From NCBI GenBank assembly GCA_035293965.1, contig DATGLW010000103.1, positions 1 through 53,344 on the forward strand: a stretch of 53,344 nucleotides of DNA. Reading direction: 5' to 3'. How positions within the stretch are numbered: position 1 is the stretch's first letter; every line of letters begins with the position of its first letter. This document shows, piece after piece, positions 1 to 7,637 of this stretch. This stretch comes from DATGLW01 sp035293965 (GTDB lineage Bacteria > Actinomycetota > Acidimicrobiia > Acidimicrobiales > RAAP-2). Made by a program: the position numbers and the translations under genes. The notes under the pieces are model-generated. The model saw only the letters and a list, made by a program, of their open reading frames with translations. It was not told where the DNA came from and made no database searches.

Positions 1-75
1 CTCGACAACCTCGGCCTTGAACTCCGGCGTGAACGACCGTCGCGGGCGGGGCTTCTTCCGCTCCATCGTCTCCAT
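1..75 (-). CDS. IS3-family transposase OrfA, N-terminal fragment at window edge
   Basis: Read on the minus strand, the first 75-84 bases encode a basic N-terminus followed by RRSFTPEFKAEVVE, the usual opening of IS3/IS911-type OrfA helix-turn-helix proteins. The rest lies outside the window. Start codons are possible at 84, 75 and 66. GGAAAGG at 86-92 touches the ATG at 84 but is 9 nt from the ATG at 75, so 75 is preferred. The gene reads away from the FkbM gene. OrfA normally works with a frameshifted OrfAB fusion to transpose the element. Confidence 0.75.
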   Translation of the reverse strand, partial: METMERKKPRPRRSFTPEFKAEVVE

Positions 76-140
76 TGTGGACATCCTTTCCGGGGGTCAC
101 CCCCCACATGGTGGATGTCCGTCAAACCGGGGCAGGCCCA
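1..140. mobile_element. End of an IS3-type insertion sequence
   Basis: The transposase fragment is followed, up to about position 140, by a stretch that reads on the minus strand TGGGCCTGCCCCGGTTTGAC. It begins with TG and is G/C-rich, as expected for an IS3-family terminal repeat. Beyond about 140 the sequence turns into FkbM methyltransferase coding sequence, so the boundary is placed there. The exact end and the target duplication cannot be fixed without the other end of the element. Confidence 0.55.
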
Positions 141-774
141 CTACGAGCCCGAGCTGCGCTACCTCGAGCGGTTCCTGTCCCCTGGGGACACCTTCATCGA
201 CGTCGGAGCCAGCGTCGGCCTCTACACCGTCGTTGCCAGCACGCTCGTGGGGGCGCGTGGGCGTGTCCTCGCCTTCGAGCCGGCCAGTGAGATCTATCCG
301 GTGCTGCGACGGAACGCGGCGATCAACGGCACGAGCAACGTCACCACCTTCAATGCGGCGGTTTCGGACCAGCCGGGCACAGCCCGGCTCTTCCACATCA
401 CGGGTGCCTCGCTGTACTCCCTCGGCGAGCGAGCCGGGCACGACGATTCCTTCGAGGAGGTCCGGGTGACCACCCTCGACGAGGTGGTCGGCCAGATGGG
501 CCTCGACTCGGTCGCCTGCATCAAGATCGACGTCGAGGGAGCGGAGGCCCTGGTCCTTCGAGGTGCCTCCCAGACATTGGCGCGCTTTCGCCCGACGGTC
601 CTGTTCGAGGCCAACAGCTATGCGGCCTCCCGCTTCGACGGCGGGGGCCCGGGGCCGGTCGAGCTTCTCAGCCGGCTCGGCTACCGCTTCGAAGTGGCCG
701 GGCCCGATGGCCCTGTTCCGATGACGTCACTGCCCGACGCCGCCAATGTGGTCGCCGTACCACCCCTCGGGTAG
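115..774 (+). CDS. FkbM-family methyltransferase, 5' end truncated by the insertion sequence
   Basis: This is a SAM-dependent methyltransferase of the FkbM family, which typically O-methylates sugars or secondary metabolites. The SAM motif DVGASVG is at about residues 29-35, followed by GLYTVVAS, and the conserved IKIDVEGAE lies further on. The domain starts almost at residue 9, whereas family members normally have several dozen residues first. The only start codon, ATG 115, lies inside the presumed IS terminus. The natural 5' end therefore seems replaced by IS sequence. The core domain looks intact, so a weak fusion product is possible, but the gene is probably crippled. Substrate unknown. 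Confidence 0.8.
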   Translation: MSVKPGQAHYEPELRYLERFLSPGDTFIDVGASVGLYTVVASTLVGARGRVLAFEPASEIYPVLRRNAAINGTSNVTTFNAAVSDQPGTARLFHITGASLYSLGERAGHDDSFEEVRVTTLDEVVGQMGLDSVACIKIDVEGAEALVLRGASQTLARFRPTVLFEANSYAASRFDGGGPGPVELLSRLGYRFEVAGPDGPVPMTSLPDAANVVAVPPLG

Positions 775-885
775 CTCCGGCGTCATCGGCTTGGCCGGAC
801 CACGGTCGACAGCGGTTCCTGCCGACAGGCCGAGCAACGGCGTCAATGAGGGCGGGCCCGACGGCTGCTCTCGAGCGAGGCCCGC

Positions 886-1716
886 TCAGGTCCGCCCCAT
901 CATGGCGTTGATCATGGCCGCCCCCGGCTCCCACGACCCGGTCATCGACGACATGACGTGGCCCGAGTCCACGAGCAGGTTCACGCCGCTTATGCCACTC
1001 GCCGCGTCGCTGTTGAGGAAGACCATGACGTCGCCCATCTGATCGGGCGTGAGGTGCTTCGTGCCCGTGGCATCGCGGTAGTCCTGGGCGAAGGCCAGCC
1101 AGACGTCGGCGTTGGCCCTGGCGAGCGGGGTGTCGGTGGGCCCGGGACAGATGGCGTTGATGCGGATGCCCTTGGCCATGAACGGGTAGGCCTGCCGGGC
1201 GCAGTAGCAGTTCATCGCCTGCTTGCTGAAACCGTAGCCATCCGTGCCCTCATGGGCCTGGATCCAGGCATCGGCCGACTCGTAGTCGGGGGTCGCCAGG
1301 AACTCGAGCAGCGTCGGCATGTTGTTCTCCCAGCCGAGGCCGGCCACCGACGAGATCATGCAGATCGCCGAGCCGCTCGGCATGATGCCGCCTCCCACGA
1401 GCCGCTCGATGATGTGCCGGTGGGCGATGAAGTTGATCTTCATGATCCCCGGCGTGCCGTCGGCCACGCCGGCCGCAGAGAACAGCGCGTGCACGGGTCC
1501 GCCCACCTCGTCCAGCGCGGCGTCGACCGCGCCGCGGTCGCGCAAGTCGACCTTGATCGCCTTGGCCACCGGATACTCGACCGGCGCGTAGTCCATCACG
1601 ACCACTTCGGCCCCGAGCGCCCCCGCGGTGCGGGCCGCGGCGGCGCCCATGCCCGTCGCGCCGCCCACCACCAGGGCCCGTTTGCCGTCGTAGCGGAACG
1701 CCTCGATGCTTGACAT
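886..1716 (-). CDS. Short-chain dehydrogenase/reductase, 3-alpha-hydroxysteroid dehydrogenase-like
   Basis: A 276-residue classical SDR. The nucleotide-binding motif GGATGMG is near residues 18-24, a serine-rich ISSVAG precedes the catalytic YGFSK (Tyr-x-x-x-Lys), and NAICPGPTDTPL follows. The divergent glycine motif and the short substrate loop resemble the 3-alpha-hydroxysteroid dehydrogenase/carbonyl reductase group. It should be an NAD(P)-dependent alcohol/ketone oxidoreductase in the cytoplasm; the substrate cannot be read. Start ATG 1716 has a strong purine-rich site (GGGAGGAGGGGG) just upstream. It is divergent from the mycofactocin-coupled SDR. Confidence 0.88.
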   Translation of the reverse strand: MSSIEAFRYDGKRALVVGGATGMGAAAARTAGALGAEVVVMDYAPVEYPVAKAIKVDLRDRGAVDAALDEVGGPVHALFSAAGVADGTPGIMKINFIAHRHIIERLVGGGIMPSGSAICMISSVAGLGWENNMPTLLEFLATPDYESADAWIQAHEGTDGYGFSKQAMNCYCARQAYPFMAKGIRINAICPGPTDTPLARANADVWLAFAQDYRDATGTKHLTPDQMGDVMVFLNSDAASGISGVNLLVDSGHVMSSMTGSWEPGAAMINAMMGRT

Positions 1717-2087
1717 GTCAGTCCCCCTCCTCCCGCCGCGGCGGGCGTCGTCTCTCTGCCGAGATCCCTCCGGAGGCGCCGTGGGCCTCCCGAGCAGTGC
1801 AACGATGCCACAGCTCCGACCGGTGGCGCCCGGCCGAGCCGCGACAGCTCCCGTGGCGACCTCCGGTGCCCCCGAGGACCGGGCCGCACGCACCCCCGGT
1901 CGTTGCCCGGCGGGGCCCACAGCCTGCGGCACGCCACTCGTGGCGACCCGGGCGGAGCGGCCCCTCCTCGACCGTGCACGTTTGACATGGCGTCGCGGCT
2001 CGGGGCTACCCTCGGCGGGCATTGCGGCCCGCCAGCGACCTCGGCTGGCGGCGAACGAAGTGAAGACGAAGAGACGGGAGGGATCCA
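1717..2087. other. 371-bp intergenic region between divergent dehydrogenases
   Basis: No convincing gene is visible. It holds the ribosome-binding sites of both flanking genes and a possible promoter for the plus-strand gene (1982-2012). The open frames running through it lack recognisable motifs and look like frame shadows of GC-rich DNA. Confidence 0.6.
1982..2012 (+). promoter_or_regulatory. Possible sigma-A-type promoter for the mycofactocin-coupled SDR
   Basis: TTGACA at 1982-1987 and TACCCT at 2007-2012 with a 19-bp spacer, about 75 bp before the start codon. The -35 matches consensus but the spacer is longer than optimal. Confidence 0.4.
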
Positions 2088-2954
2088 ATGCCAGGTCGAC
2101 TCGAGGGCAAGGTGGCATTCATAACGGGCGCCGCCCGGGGCCAGGGGCGCAGCCACGCCATCCGCCTCGCCCAGGAAGGCGCGGACGTCATCGCCGTCGA
2201 CATCTGCCGCCAGATCGAGTCGAACCCCTATCCGCTCGCCACGCCCGACGACCTCGCCGAGACCGCGCGGGCCGTCGAGGCCCTCGACCGGCGCATCGTC
2301 TCTCGCCAGGCGGACGTGCGCCAGCGCGCCGAGCTGGGCGACGCCATCGCCGCAGGGGTGGCCGAGCTCGGACGCCTCGACATCGTGGTCGCCAACGCCG
2401 GCATCTTGCCCATGGCGGTGGGTCGGGACCCTGACCCGATGGACTTCGTGGACGCCGTCGACGTCGACCTCCTCGGCGTCATGAACGCGGTCGCGGCCGC
2501 GCTCCCGCACCTGCCCGACGGCGCCTCGATCGTCGTGACGGGCTCCACTGCCGGCATGATGCCCAACACCGTGTCGAACCCGGTGATGGGCCCCGGGGGC
2601 GCCGGCTACGGATGGGCGAAGCAGATCCTGATCGGCTACGTCGAGCAGATGGCCCTCCACCTCGCTCCCCGCTTCATCCGGGTCAACGCCATCCACCCGA
2701 CGAACTGCAACACCCATCTGCTCCACAACGAGGGCCTCTACCGCGTGTTCCGCCCCGACCTCGAGAACCCGACTCGCGACGACGTCATCCCGGCCTTCAC
2801 CCACTTCCAGGCCATGCCGATCCCCTACGTCGAGCCCGTCGACATCTCCAACCTGGTGCTCTTCCTCGCCTCCGACGAGTCCCGCTACATCACCGGCCAG
2901 CAGATCCGGGTGGACGCCGGCTCCCTCATCAAGTTCCCCTCCGGACCGGCCTGA
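2088..2954 (+). CDS. Mycofactocin-coupled SDR family oxidoreductase
   Basis: A 288-residue SDR with TGAARGQGRSHAIRLAQEGADV at the N-terminus, GSTAG and YGWAK (catalytic Ser, Tyr, Lys) and a C-terminal GQQIRVDAG. The insert from about residue 46, YPLATPDDLAETARAVEAL, is the hallmark of the mycofactocin-coupled SDR subgroup. In these enzymes the nicotinamide cofactor is held tightly and electrons are thought to pass to the peptide-derived redox carrier mycofactocin. Substrates in this group are typically alcohols or terpenoids; the one here is unknown. GGGAGG lies 5 nt before ATG 2088. No mycofactocin biosynthesis genes are in the window. MobA follows after 38 bp and is probably co-transcribed. 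Confidence 0.92.
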   Translation: MPGRLEGKVAFITGAARGQGRSHAIRLAQEGADVIAVDICRQIESNPYPLATPDDLAETARAVEALDRRIVSRQADVRQRAELGDAIAAGVAELGRLDIVVANAGILPMAVGRDPDPMDFVDAVDVDLLGVMNAVAAALPHLPDGASIVVTGSTAGMMPNTVSNPVMGPGGAGYGWAKQILIGYVEQMALHLAPRFIRVNAIHPTNCNTHLLHNEGLYRVFRPDLENPTRDDVIPAFTHFQAMPIPYVEPVDISNLVLFLASDESRYITGQQIRVDAGSLIKFPSGPA

Positions 2955-2992
2955 GCCGCCCGCGGCCGGGCCGACCGCCGGGCGGCCGGGCG

Positions 2993-3592
2993 ATGGGCAC
3001 CGCCGGGCTCCTCCTCACCGGGGGCGCGAGCCGCCGCATGAGAGCAGACAAGGCCTTGCTCGTCATCGAGGGCCAGGTGTCGGCCGTGCGCCTCGGGCGG
3101 CTGCTGGCCGCCGCCTCGTCGCCCGCTTTGGAAGTGGGCCCGGGCGCGTCCGGGCTGCCTGCGATACGCGAGCACCCCCGGGGTCAAGGTCCGCTGGTGG
3201 CGATCGCGGCCGGTGCGACCCACCTGCAGCGCCTCGGGGCCTCGGGCCCCGCCCTCGTGTTGGCATGCGACCTTCCACTGGTGACCGGTGCCCTCCTCGA
3301 GCACCTGGCTCACTGGCCGGGCGACGGGGCGGTCGTGCCGGTGATCGACGGGCACCGCCAGCCCCTGTGCGCCCGCTGGTCGGCATCGGACCTGGCAGCG
3401 GCGATCGACCTCGCCGCCAAGGGCCAACGGTCGTTGCGCGGCCTGCCTGCCCACGGCGAGCACACCGACCTCGGCCCCGAGGACTGGGCCCCTGTGGCCG
3501 ACACGCGGACCTTCGCCGACGTGGACTCGCCCGAGGACCTCGAGCGCCTGGGCGTCCGCTGGCAACCCGGCCAGGAGCGTGCCGCCGACTGA
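2993..3592 (+). CDS. mobA: Molybdenum cofactor guanylyltransferase (MobA-like)
   Basis: A 199-residue nucleotidyltransferase. The start LLTGGASRRMRADKALL is the GTP-binding signature of MobA (L-x-GG-x-S-x-RM-x-x-DK), and LACDLPLV supplies the metal-binding Asp. MobA transfers GMP from GTP to molybdopterin to form the guanine-dinucleotide cofactor; some relatives make the cytosine form. The residue between M and A-D-K is Arg rather than the usual Gly. ATG 2993 gives a protein of normal length. No other molybdopterin genes are nearby. Confidence 0.85.
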   Translation: MGTAGLLLTGGASRRMRADKALLVIEGQVSAVRLGRLLAAASSPALEVGPGASGLPAIREHPRGQGPLVAIAAGATHLQRLGASGPALVLACDLPLVTGALLEHLAHWPGDGAVVPVIDGHRQPLCARWSASDLAAAIDLAAKGQRSLRGLPAHGEHTDLGPEDWAPVADTRTFADVDSPEDLERLGVRWQPGQERAAD

Positions 3593-3645
3593 ACGGGCGT
3601 GCAGCAACCGGCACCCCGGTGCCGACCGCTCCCGAGGGCCGGGCG

Positions 3646-4224
3646 TCAGCCGGGTTCCCCTCCCGTGGTGACCGGGGGGCCCGCCAGCCCCGGCAGGCCA
3701 TCGATGCTCACCGCGTTGTGCGCGGCCCGATAGGTCGCGAGGCCCGTCGCGCCCTTGGTGGCCGTCCAGTGGTCGAGGTTCTCGCGGTGGCCCGAGAAGT
3801 GCATGAGCGGCACGCCGTAACCGCACGAGTCGGAGATCCGCTCGACGGACACGACGATCACGGCCCGCGCACCCAGATCTGCCGGGAAACGGGCCGCGAG
3901 CGACGCGAACCCGGGCTCGTCAGGCACGAGGACCTCGCCCTTTCCGTGGAGGCGCACGATCCTCGGGGGGCCCTCGAACGAGCAGAACATGAGGACGATG
4001 CGGCCGTTCTCGCGCACGTGCGCGACCGTCTCGATGCCGCTGCCGGTGAGGTCGAGGTAGGCGACCTGGCGCTCGCCGAGCACGGCGAAGCTGCCGGGAG
4101 CTCCCTTCGGCGAGCAATTGATGTGGCCCGCGGCGTCGAGCGGGGCGGTGGCCACGAAGAAGACCGGTTGTGCAAGCAGGAATTGCTGCAGCCTGGCGTC
4201 GATGGCGTCATAGGTACGGCCCAT
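3646..4224 (-). CDS. Pyridoxamine 5'-phosphate oxidase-family flavoprotein
   Basis: A 192-residue split-barrel flavin-binding protein. The segment FFVATAPLDAAGHINCSPKG matches the FMN-binding strand-loop of the family, and SDSCGYGVPLMHF and the terminal AHNAVSIDGLPGL are typical of an actinobacterial subgroup of unknown substrate. It may bind FMN or F420; a PdxH role is not implied because the family is broad. ATG 4224 has no ribosome-binding site, but GAGACT lies six bases upstream, consistent with leaderless translation. It is convergent with mobA. Confidence 0.85.
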   Translation of the reverse strand: MGRTYDAIDARLQQFLLAQPVFFVATAPLDAAGHINCSPKGAPGSFAVLGERQVAYLDLTGSGIETVAHVRENGRIVLMFCSFEGPPRIVRLHGKGEVLVPDEPGFASLAARFPADLGARAVIVVSVERISDSCGYGVPLMHFSGHRENLDHWTATKGATGLATYRAAHNAVSIDGLPGLAGPPVTTGGEPG

Positions 4225-4230
4225 GCGGCC

Positions 4231-4236
4231 AGTCTC
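4231..4236 (-). promoter_or_regulatory. -10 element, leaderless promoter of the flavoprotein gene
   Basis: GAGACT on the minus strand, 6 nt before ATG 4224. It keeps the conserved A at position 2 and T at position 6. Confidence 0.45.
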
Positions 4237-4443
4237 GCACCACGAGGCGGCCGGGTCACGCACGGCACCCGTCGTCGGTGCCTGCCGTCCTGGGCGCGCA
4301 CGTCGTGCGCATTCCTGAGGGCATCCTGATGCGCCCGTCGTCGGCGCGGGCGAGACGACCCGAGTAGCCGCCAAACTCCGCGCTGCCCGAGGCCTGTCGT
4401 GCAACGCGTCACGGCGCGTCGATGCTCACGTTCGAGGCATTTT

Positions 4444-4460
4444 GGAACGAGATTCGTTCC
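4444..4460. promoter_or_regulatory. Perfect inverted repeat, probable operator
   Basis: GGAACGAGATTCGTTCC: two exact 7-bp arms (GGAACGA/TCGTTCC) separated by GAT. It sits where a -35 element would be relative to the -10 at 4478-4483, so a protein bound here would control the Lsr2-like gene. The regulator is unknown; autoregulation is one possibility. Confidence 0.55.
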
Positions 4461-4477
4461 TGGCGCCCTTCGACCGG

Positions 4478-4483
4478 TACTAT
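4478..4483 (+). promoter_or_regulatory. -10 element, leaderless promoter of the Lsr2-like gene
   Basis: TACTAT exactly 6 nt upstream of ATG 4490. It decides the start in favour of 4490 over the in-frame TTG at 4442, which would lie upstream of the promoter. Confidence 0.65.
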
Positions 4484-4489
4484 GGGCAA

Positions 4490-4879
4490 ATGGCAACAGG
4501 TCGGCGAGCACACCGAGCAGCGCGAGAAGGACGGCCAGACGATGCGTCGGCGGCGTGGACCGCGGCCGACGTGCGCGAGTGGGCTCGCCAACAAGGGATC
4601 TCCATCGCGTCGCGGGGCCGCGTCCCCTCGCACCTGGTGGAGATGTACCTCGCCCGACCGTCGGTCGTCCGTCAGTGGGCGCGCGCACAAGGGCTGCCGA
4701 TCGGCCAGCGTGGACCAGTCCCGGCCGAGCTCGTGAGCTCGTACCTCACCCGGCCCGCGGCCGTCCGCCGATGGGCGCGCGAGCGGGGCCTCCAGGTCGG
4801 CAAGCGCGGGCGGATCCCTGACGACGTGCTCCGGGCCTACCTCGACCGCTTCGGCGACCTGCTCAACCTGGCCGCTTAG
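4490..4879 (+). CDS. Lsr2-like protein made of three tandem DNA-binding repeats
   Basis: A 129-residue protein containing three copies of the Lsr2 C-terminal DNA-binding unit at about residues 28-57, 60-89 and 92-121, spaced 32 residues. Each reads V-R-x-W-A-R-x-x-G-(hydrophobic)-x-(hydrophobic)-x-x-R-G-x-(V/I)-P-x-x-(hydrophobic)-x-x-x-(Y)-L. In Lsr2, one such unit with its R-G turn enters the minor groove of AT-rich DNA and silences foreign genes. Here the N-terminal dimerisation domain is missing and the DNA-binding unit is triplicated. Three linked reading heads could replace oligomerisation. The last repeat lacks the final Pro (LDRF). Leaderless start as described; a palindrome upstream suggests regulation. 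Confidence 0.8.
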   Translation: MATGRRAHRAAREGRPDDASAAWTAADVREWARQQGISIASRGRVPSHLVEMYLARPSVVRQWARAQGLPIGQRGPVPAELVSSYLTRPAAVRRWARERGLQVGKRGRIPDDVLRAYLDRFGDLLNLAA

Positions 4880-4966
4880 CCGAGCCGGCTGCGCCCGCCG
4901 GATCGCCGCAGCCAGGGCGCCCGCCCAGGATGCGCCGCGTGCGCGTCGGCGACTGCCCCTGCCGGG

Positions 4967-4972
4967 TAGCGT
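4967..4972 (+). promoter_or_regulatory. -10 element, leaderless promoter of the PAC2 gene
   Basis: TAGCGT 6 nt before GTG 4979. Confidence 0.55.
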
Positions 4973-4978
4973 AGGGAG

Positions 4979-5845
4979 GTGGACGCGCTCAGATGGTTGC
5001 GCCGGCCCCGTCTGCGGAGCCCCATCATGATCGCCGCGTTCGAGGGATGGACGGACGCCGGGGGCGCCGCGTCCGGAGCCGTCTCCTATCTGGCGCGGAA
5101 GTGGGGGGCATCCCCCTTCGCCGAGGTCGACGCCGAGGAGTTCTACGACTTCACGGTGTCGCGCCCGCGGGTGCGGTTGCGCGCCGATCGGTCACGGCAG
5201 ATCGTCTGGCCGGAGAACCGCTTCCTCGCTGCCTCGCTCGACGCGCCGCACGACGTGGTGCTCCTCGCCGGCATCGAGCCACACCTGCGCTGGCGGACGT
5301 TCTGCGAGTGCCTCGTGACCGTGGCACGCGAGGCCGGCGTCGAGGCCGTCTTCACCGTCGGTGCGATGCTGGCCGACGTTGCCCACACGCGCGCCGTGCC
5401 CGTGCGGGGGTCCACGGCCGACGTCGCCCTCTCCGAGCGGCTCGGCCTGCAGCGACCGCAGTACCAGGGACCGACGGGCATCGTGGGGGTCCTCCAGGAT
5501 GCCTTCTCGCGCGCCGGGGTGCCGGTCGGCTCCTTCATGGCGCAAGTGCCCCACTACGTGCCGAACACCCCGTCGCCGAAGGCGACGCTCGCCGTCGTCG
5601 AGCGCGTGTGCGAGCTGTTGTCCACACACGTCACGACCACTGACCTCGAGATCGCCGCAGCCGCCTACGAGCGCCAGGTCAGCGAGGTCGTGGCTGCCGA
5701 CGAGGACATGGCGGCCTACGTCCGCCAGCTCGAGCAACGAGCCGACGAGACCAGCGCCGGGGAGGGCCTCGGCGAGCTGCCGTCGGCCGACGCGCTGGCG
5801 GCCGAGCTCGAGCGGTTCCTGCGGGAGCAGGGCGGCTCGTCCTGA
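4979..5845 (+). CDS. PAC2 family protein
   Basis: A 288-residue PAC2-domain protein, a family named for archaeal/eukaryotic proteasome assembly chaperones and common in proteasome-bearing actinobacteria. Visible features are the N-terminal IAAFEGWTDAGGAASGAV, the internal VPHYVPNTPSPKATLAVVER and an acidic, probably helical C-terminus. Bacterial members have no proven biochemical role; a link to the proteasome or to ATP-grasp partners is only suggested by the family. GTG 4979 is chosen because of the -10 element 6 nt upstream. The cytidylate-kinase-like gene follows after 32 bp. Confidence 0.85.
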   Translation: MDALRWLRRPRLRSPIMIAAFEGWTDAGGAASGAVSYLARKWGASPFAEVDAEEFYDFTVSRPRVRLRADRSRQIVWPENRFLAASLDAPHDVVLLAGIEPHLRWRTFCECLVTVAREAGVEAVFTVGAMLADVAHTRAVPVRGSTADVALSERLGLQRPQYQGPTGIVGVLQDAFSRAGVPVGSFMAQVPHYVPNTPSPKATLAVVERVCELLSTHVTTTDLEIAAAAYERQVSEVVAADEDMAAYVRQLEQRADETSAGEGLGELPSADALAAELERFLREQGGSS

Positions 5846-5877
5846 GAGGGCCATTGCCTGGCGCGGAGGGGGGAACC

Positions 5878-6612
5878 ATGGAGCCTGTGGTCACCATCTC
5901 GTCGACCTTCGGGGCGGGCGGGCGGGCCATCGGCCGGCAAGTTGCGGACCGGCTCGGCGTGCCGTTCCTCGACCGGGCGCTGCCTGCGACGGTGGCCCAG
6001 CGGCTCGCCGTGCCGGTCGCAGCCGCCCTCGCCCACGACGAGGACGAGGGCGCCCCTTCGCTCTGGGCCAGGCTCGCCCGCGGCTTCGCGTACGCGGCCA
6101 GCCCGTTCGGTCCCGAGGGCCTGGTGGTCGGGCTCGAGGACCCGGAGCAGTTCCGCCACGAGACAGAGCGGGTCATGCACCATGTGGCCGACACGACCGG
6201 CGGCGTCGTGCTCGGACGGGCGGGCATGATCGTGCTGGCGCGACGCCCCAACGTCCTGCGGGTCCGCCTCGACGGACCGCCCGAGGCCCGCATCGACCAG
6301 GCCGTCCGCCTGGAGGGCATCGACCCCAAGGAGGCGAAGGGGCTCCAGCGGAGCATCGACGGCGCCCGCGAGGCCTACGCCCGGGCCCTGTACGGAGCAC
6401 GCCAGTCGGATCCCGCCCACTACCACCTCATCATCGACAGCACCGCGCTCGACTGGCAGACGTGCACCGAGATGATCGTCATGGCCGCCCGCGCTCGCCA
6501 GCGGGCGGGCGCTGCGCCACCCGAGCCGGGGGGGCCACCCGAGCCGGGGGGGCCACCTGAGCCGGGCGGCGACGGACCAGCCGGCCCCGCAGAGAGCACC
6601 GCGCGAGGCTGA
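5878..6612 (+). CDS. Cytidylate kinase-like family protein
   Basis: A 244-residue protein opening with VTISSTFGAGGRAIGRQVADRLGVPFLDR, the pattern of the cytidylate-kinase-like (AAA_26) family, with GRAGMIVLARRPNVLRVRLD in the middle. The loop reads FGAGGRAIG rather than the standard GxxGxGKS, as is normal for this family. Nucleoside-phosphate kinase activity is unproven. The C-terminus is a Pro/Gly/Glu tail with three copies of PPEPGG encoded by an 18-bp tandem repeat near 6525-6570, which could vary in copy number. ATG 5878 follows a GGAGGGGGG site. Convergent with the panE-like gene. Confidence 0.75.
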   Translation: MEPVVTISSTFGAGGRAIGRQVADRLGVPFLDRALPATVAQRLAVPVAAALAHDEDEGAPSLWARLARGFAYAASPFGPEGLVVGLEDPEQFRHETERVMHHVADTTGGVVLGRAGMIVLARRPNVLRVRLDGPPEARIDQAVRLEGIDPKEAKGLQRSIDGAREAYARALYGARQSDPAHYHLIIDSTALDWQTCTEMIVMAARARQRAGAAPPEPGGPPEPGGPPEPGGDGPAGPAESTARG

Positions 6613-6653
6613 AGGCCGAAGCGCCTCGGCGCCCTGCACCCCGCGCAGGCCGC

Positions 6654-7631
6654 TCAGTCCCCGCCCGAAGCCTGCGCCCGGGCCAGCAGCTCCTCGGGCG
6701 ACCACGATCCCGGGCCGCGCCCGGTTGCCGCCTGCTCGGCGGCGAGCCGCTGCAACAGGGCGTTCACGGGCGTCGCGAACCCCGTGAGCCGGCCGAGGAG
6801 CACGATCTCGCCGTTCAGGAAGTCCGCTTCGACCCTGCCGCCCCGGACGAGGCTCTGCCACGACGACGAGCCCCCGTGCGGCCCGCTGGCGGTCGGCTGG
6901 ATCGAGAGCAGGTCGCCCCTGCGCTGGCGGTCTTCTTCGGGCGAGGCCACGTCGATGCCGGCCCGCCGCAGGCACTCCTCCGCCTCGGCTCGTGCGCAGC
7001 GGGCGAGGTCGCTTCGCCGGGCCGCCTGCCCGCAGAGCGCGTCGACGGCGTTCAGCACGTTCATCACCAGCTTGCGGTACTTCCACCGCATGATGTCGGC
7101 TCGCACCACGCTGTCGGCTCCCGCCGAGCGCAGTGCCTCGGCGATCGCCTCGGCGGTGCCATCGGCACCCGACGGGTACCGTCCGATGTCGAGCAACGCG
7201 GTCACCGGGGCCGAATGTGCCTGCACGACGCCGGGGCGCAGGTGAGTTGCCGGGCACATGACGCACACCGCGTACGTGTTGGCGAAGTGGCGGAGGAACC
7301 GCCGCTCGTTGTCGACGCCGTTCTGCAGACACGCCACCACGGTGTCGGGCGGGGCGGCCGCGACGAGCGCGTCGAGCACCGAGGAGGTGTCCTGGCTCTT
7401 GACCGCCACGAGCACGGCGGGGTTGCCGGACCAGTCCACCTCGACGGGTGACGACACGACGGGCACGTCGAGGATCAGGCGCTCGCCGGGCAGCTCCAGC
7501 ACCAGCCCACCCGAGGCGATGGCGTCGCGGTGGGCCCCCCGGGCGATGAGGGTCACCTGGTGGCCGGCGCGGTGCAGCCCACCGCCGACCACGCCGCCAA
7601 TGGCACCGGGCCCGTACACGACGAAACGCAC
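6654..7631 (-). CDS. 2-dehydropantoate 2-reductase (ketopantoate reductase family)
   Basis: A 325-residue protein with the Rossmann motif GPGAIGGVVGG at residues 8-18. VLVAVKSQDT follows, then CLQNGVDNE, and then the catalytic Lys region MRWKYRKLVMNVLNA. In pantothenate synthesis PanE reduces ketopantoate to pantoate with NADPH. Many paralogues of this family act on other 2-oxo acids, so the symbol is withheld. The C-terminal Ser-Ser-Ser-W-x-S and F-L-N-G-E-I motifs of the family are present. GTG 7631 is preceded at 6 nt by CAACAT. Divergent from the MpaB-type gene, with 58 bp between starts. Confidence 0.85.
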   Translation of the reverse strand: MRFVVYGPGAIGGVVGGGLHRAGHQVTLIARGAHRDAIASGGLVLELPGERLILDVPVVSSPVEVDWSGNPAVLVAVKSQDTSSVLDALVAAAPPDTVVACLQNGVDNERRFLRHFANTYAVCVMCPATHLRPGVVQAHSAPVTALLDIGRYPSGADGTAEAIAEALRSAGADSVVRADIMRWKYRKLVMNVLNAVDALCGQAARRSDLARCARAEAEECLRRAGIDVASPEEDRQRRGDLLSIQPTASGPHGGSSSWQSLVRGGRVEADFLNGEIVLLGRLTGFATPVNALLQRLAAEQAATGRGPGSWSPEELLARAQASGGD

Positions 7632-7637
7632 GGGTCC

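Noticed and set aside
2612..2992. Frame in phase with mobA extending upstream over the SDR gene
   Set aside because: It overlaps the clearly coding mycofactocin-coupled SDR and is Pro/Arg-rich noise; the MobA fold begins at 2993.
4444..4460. LexA/SOS box before the Lsr2-like gene
   Set aside because: The palindrome has GGAACGA/TCGTTCC arms and a 3-bp centre, not the actinobacterial LexA pattern CGAAC-N4-GTTCG.
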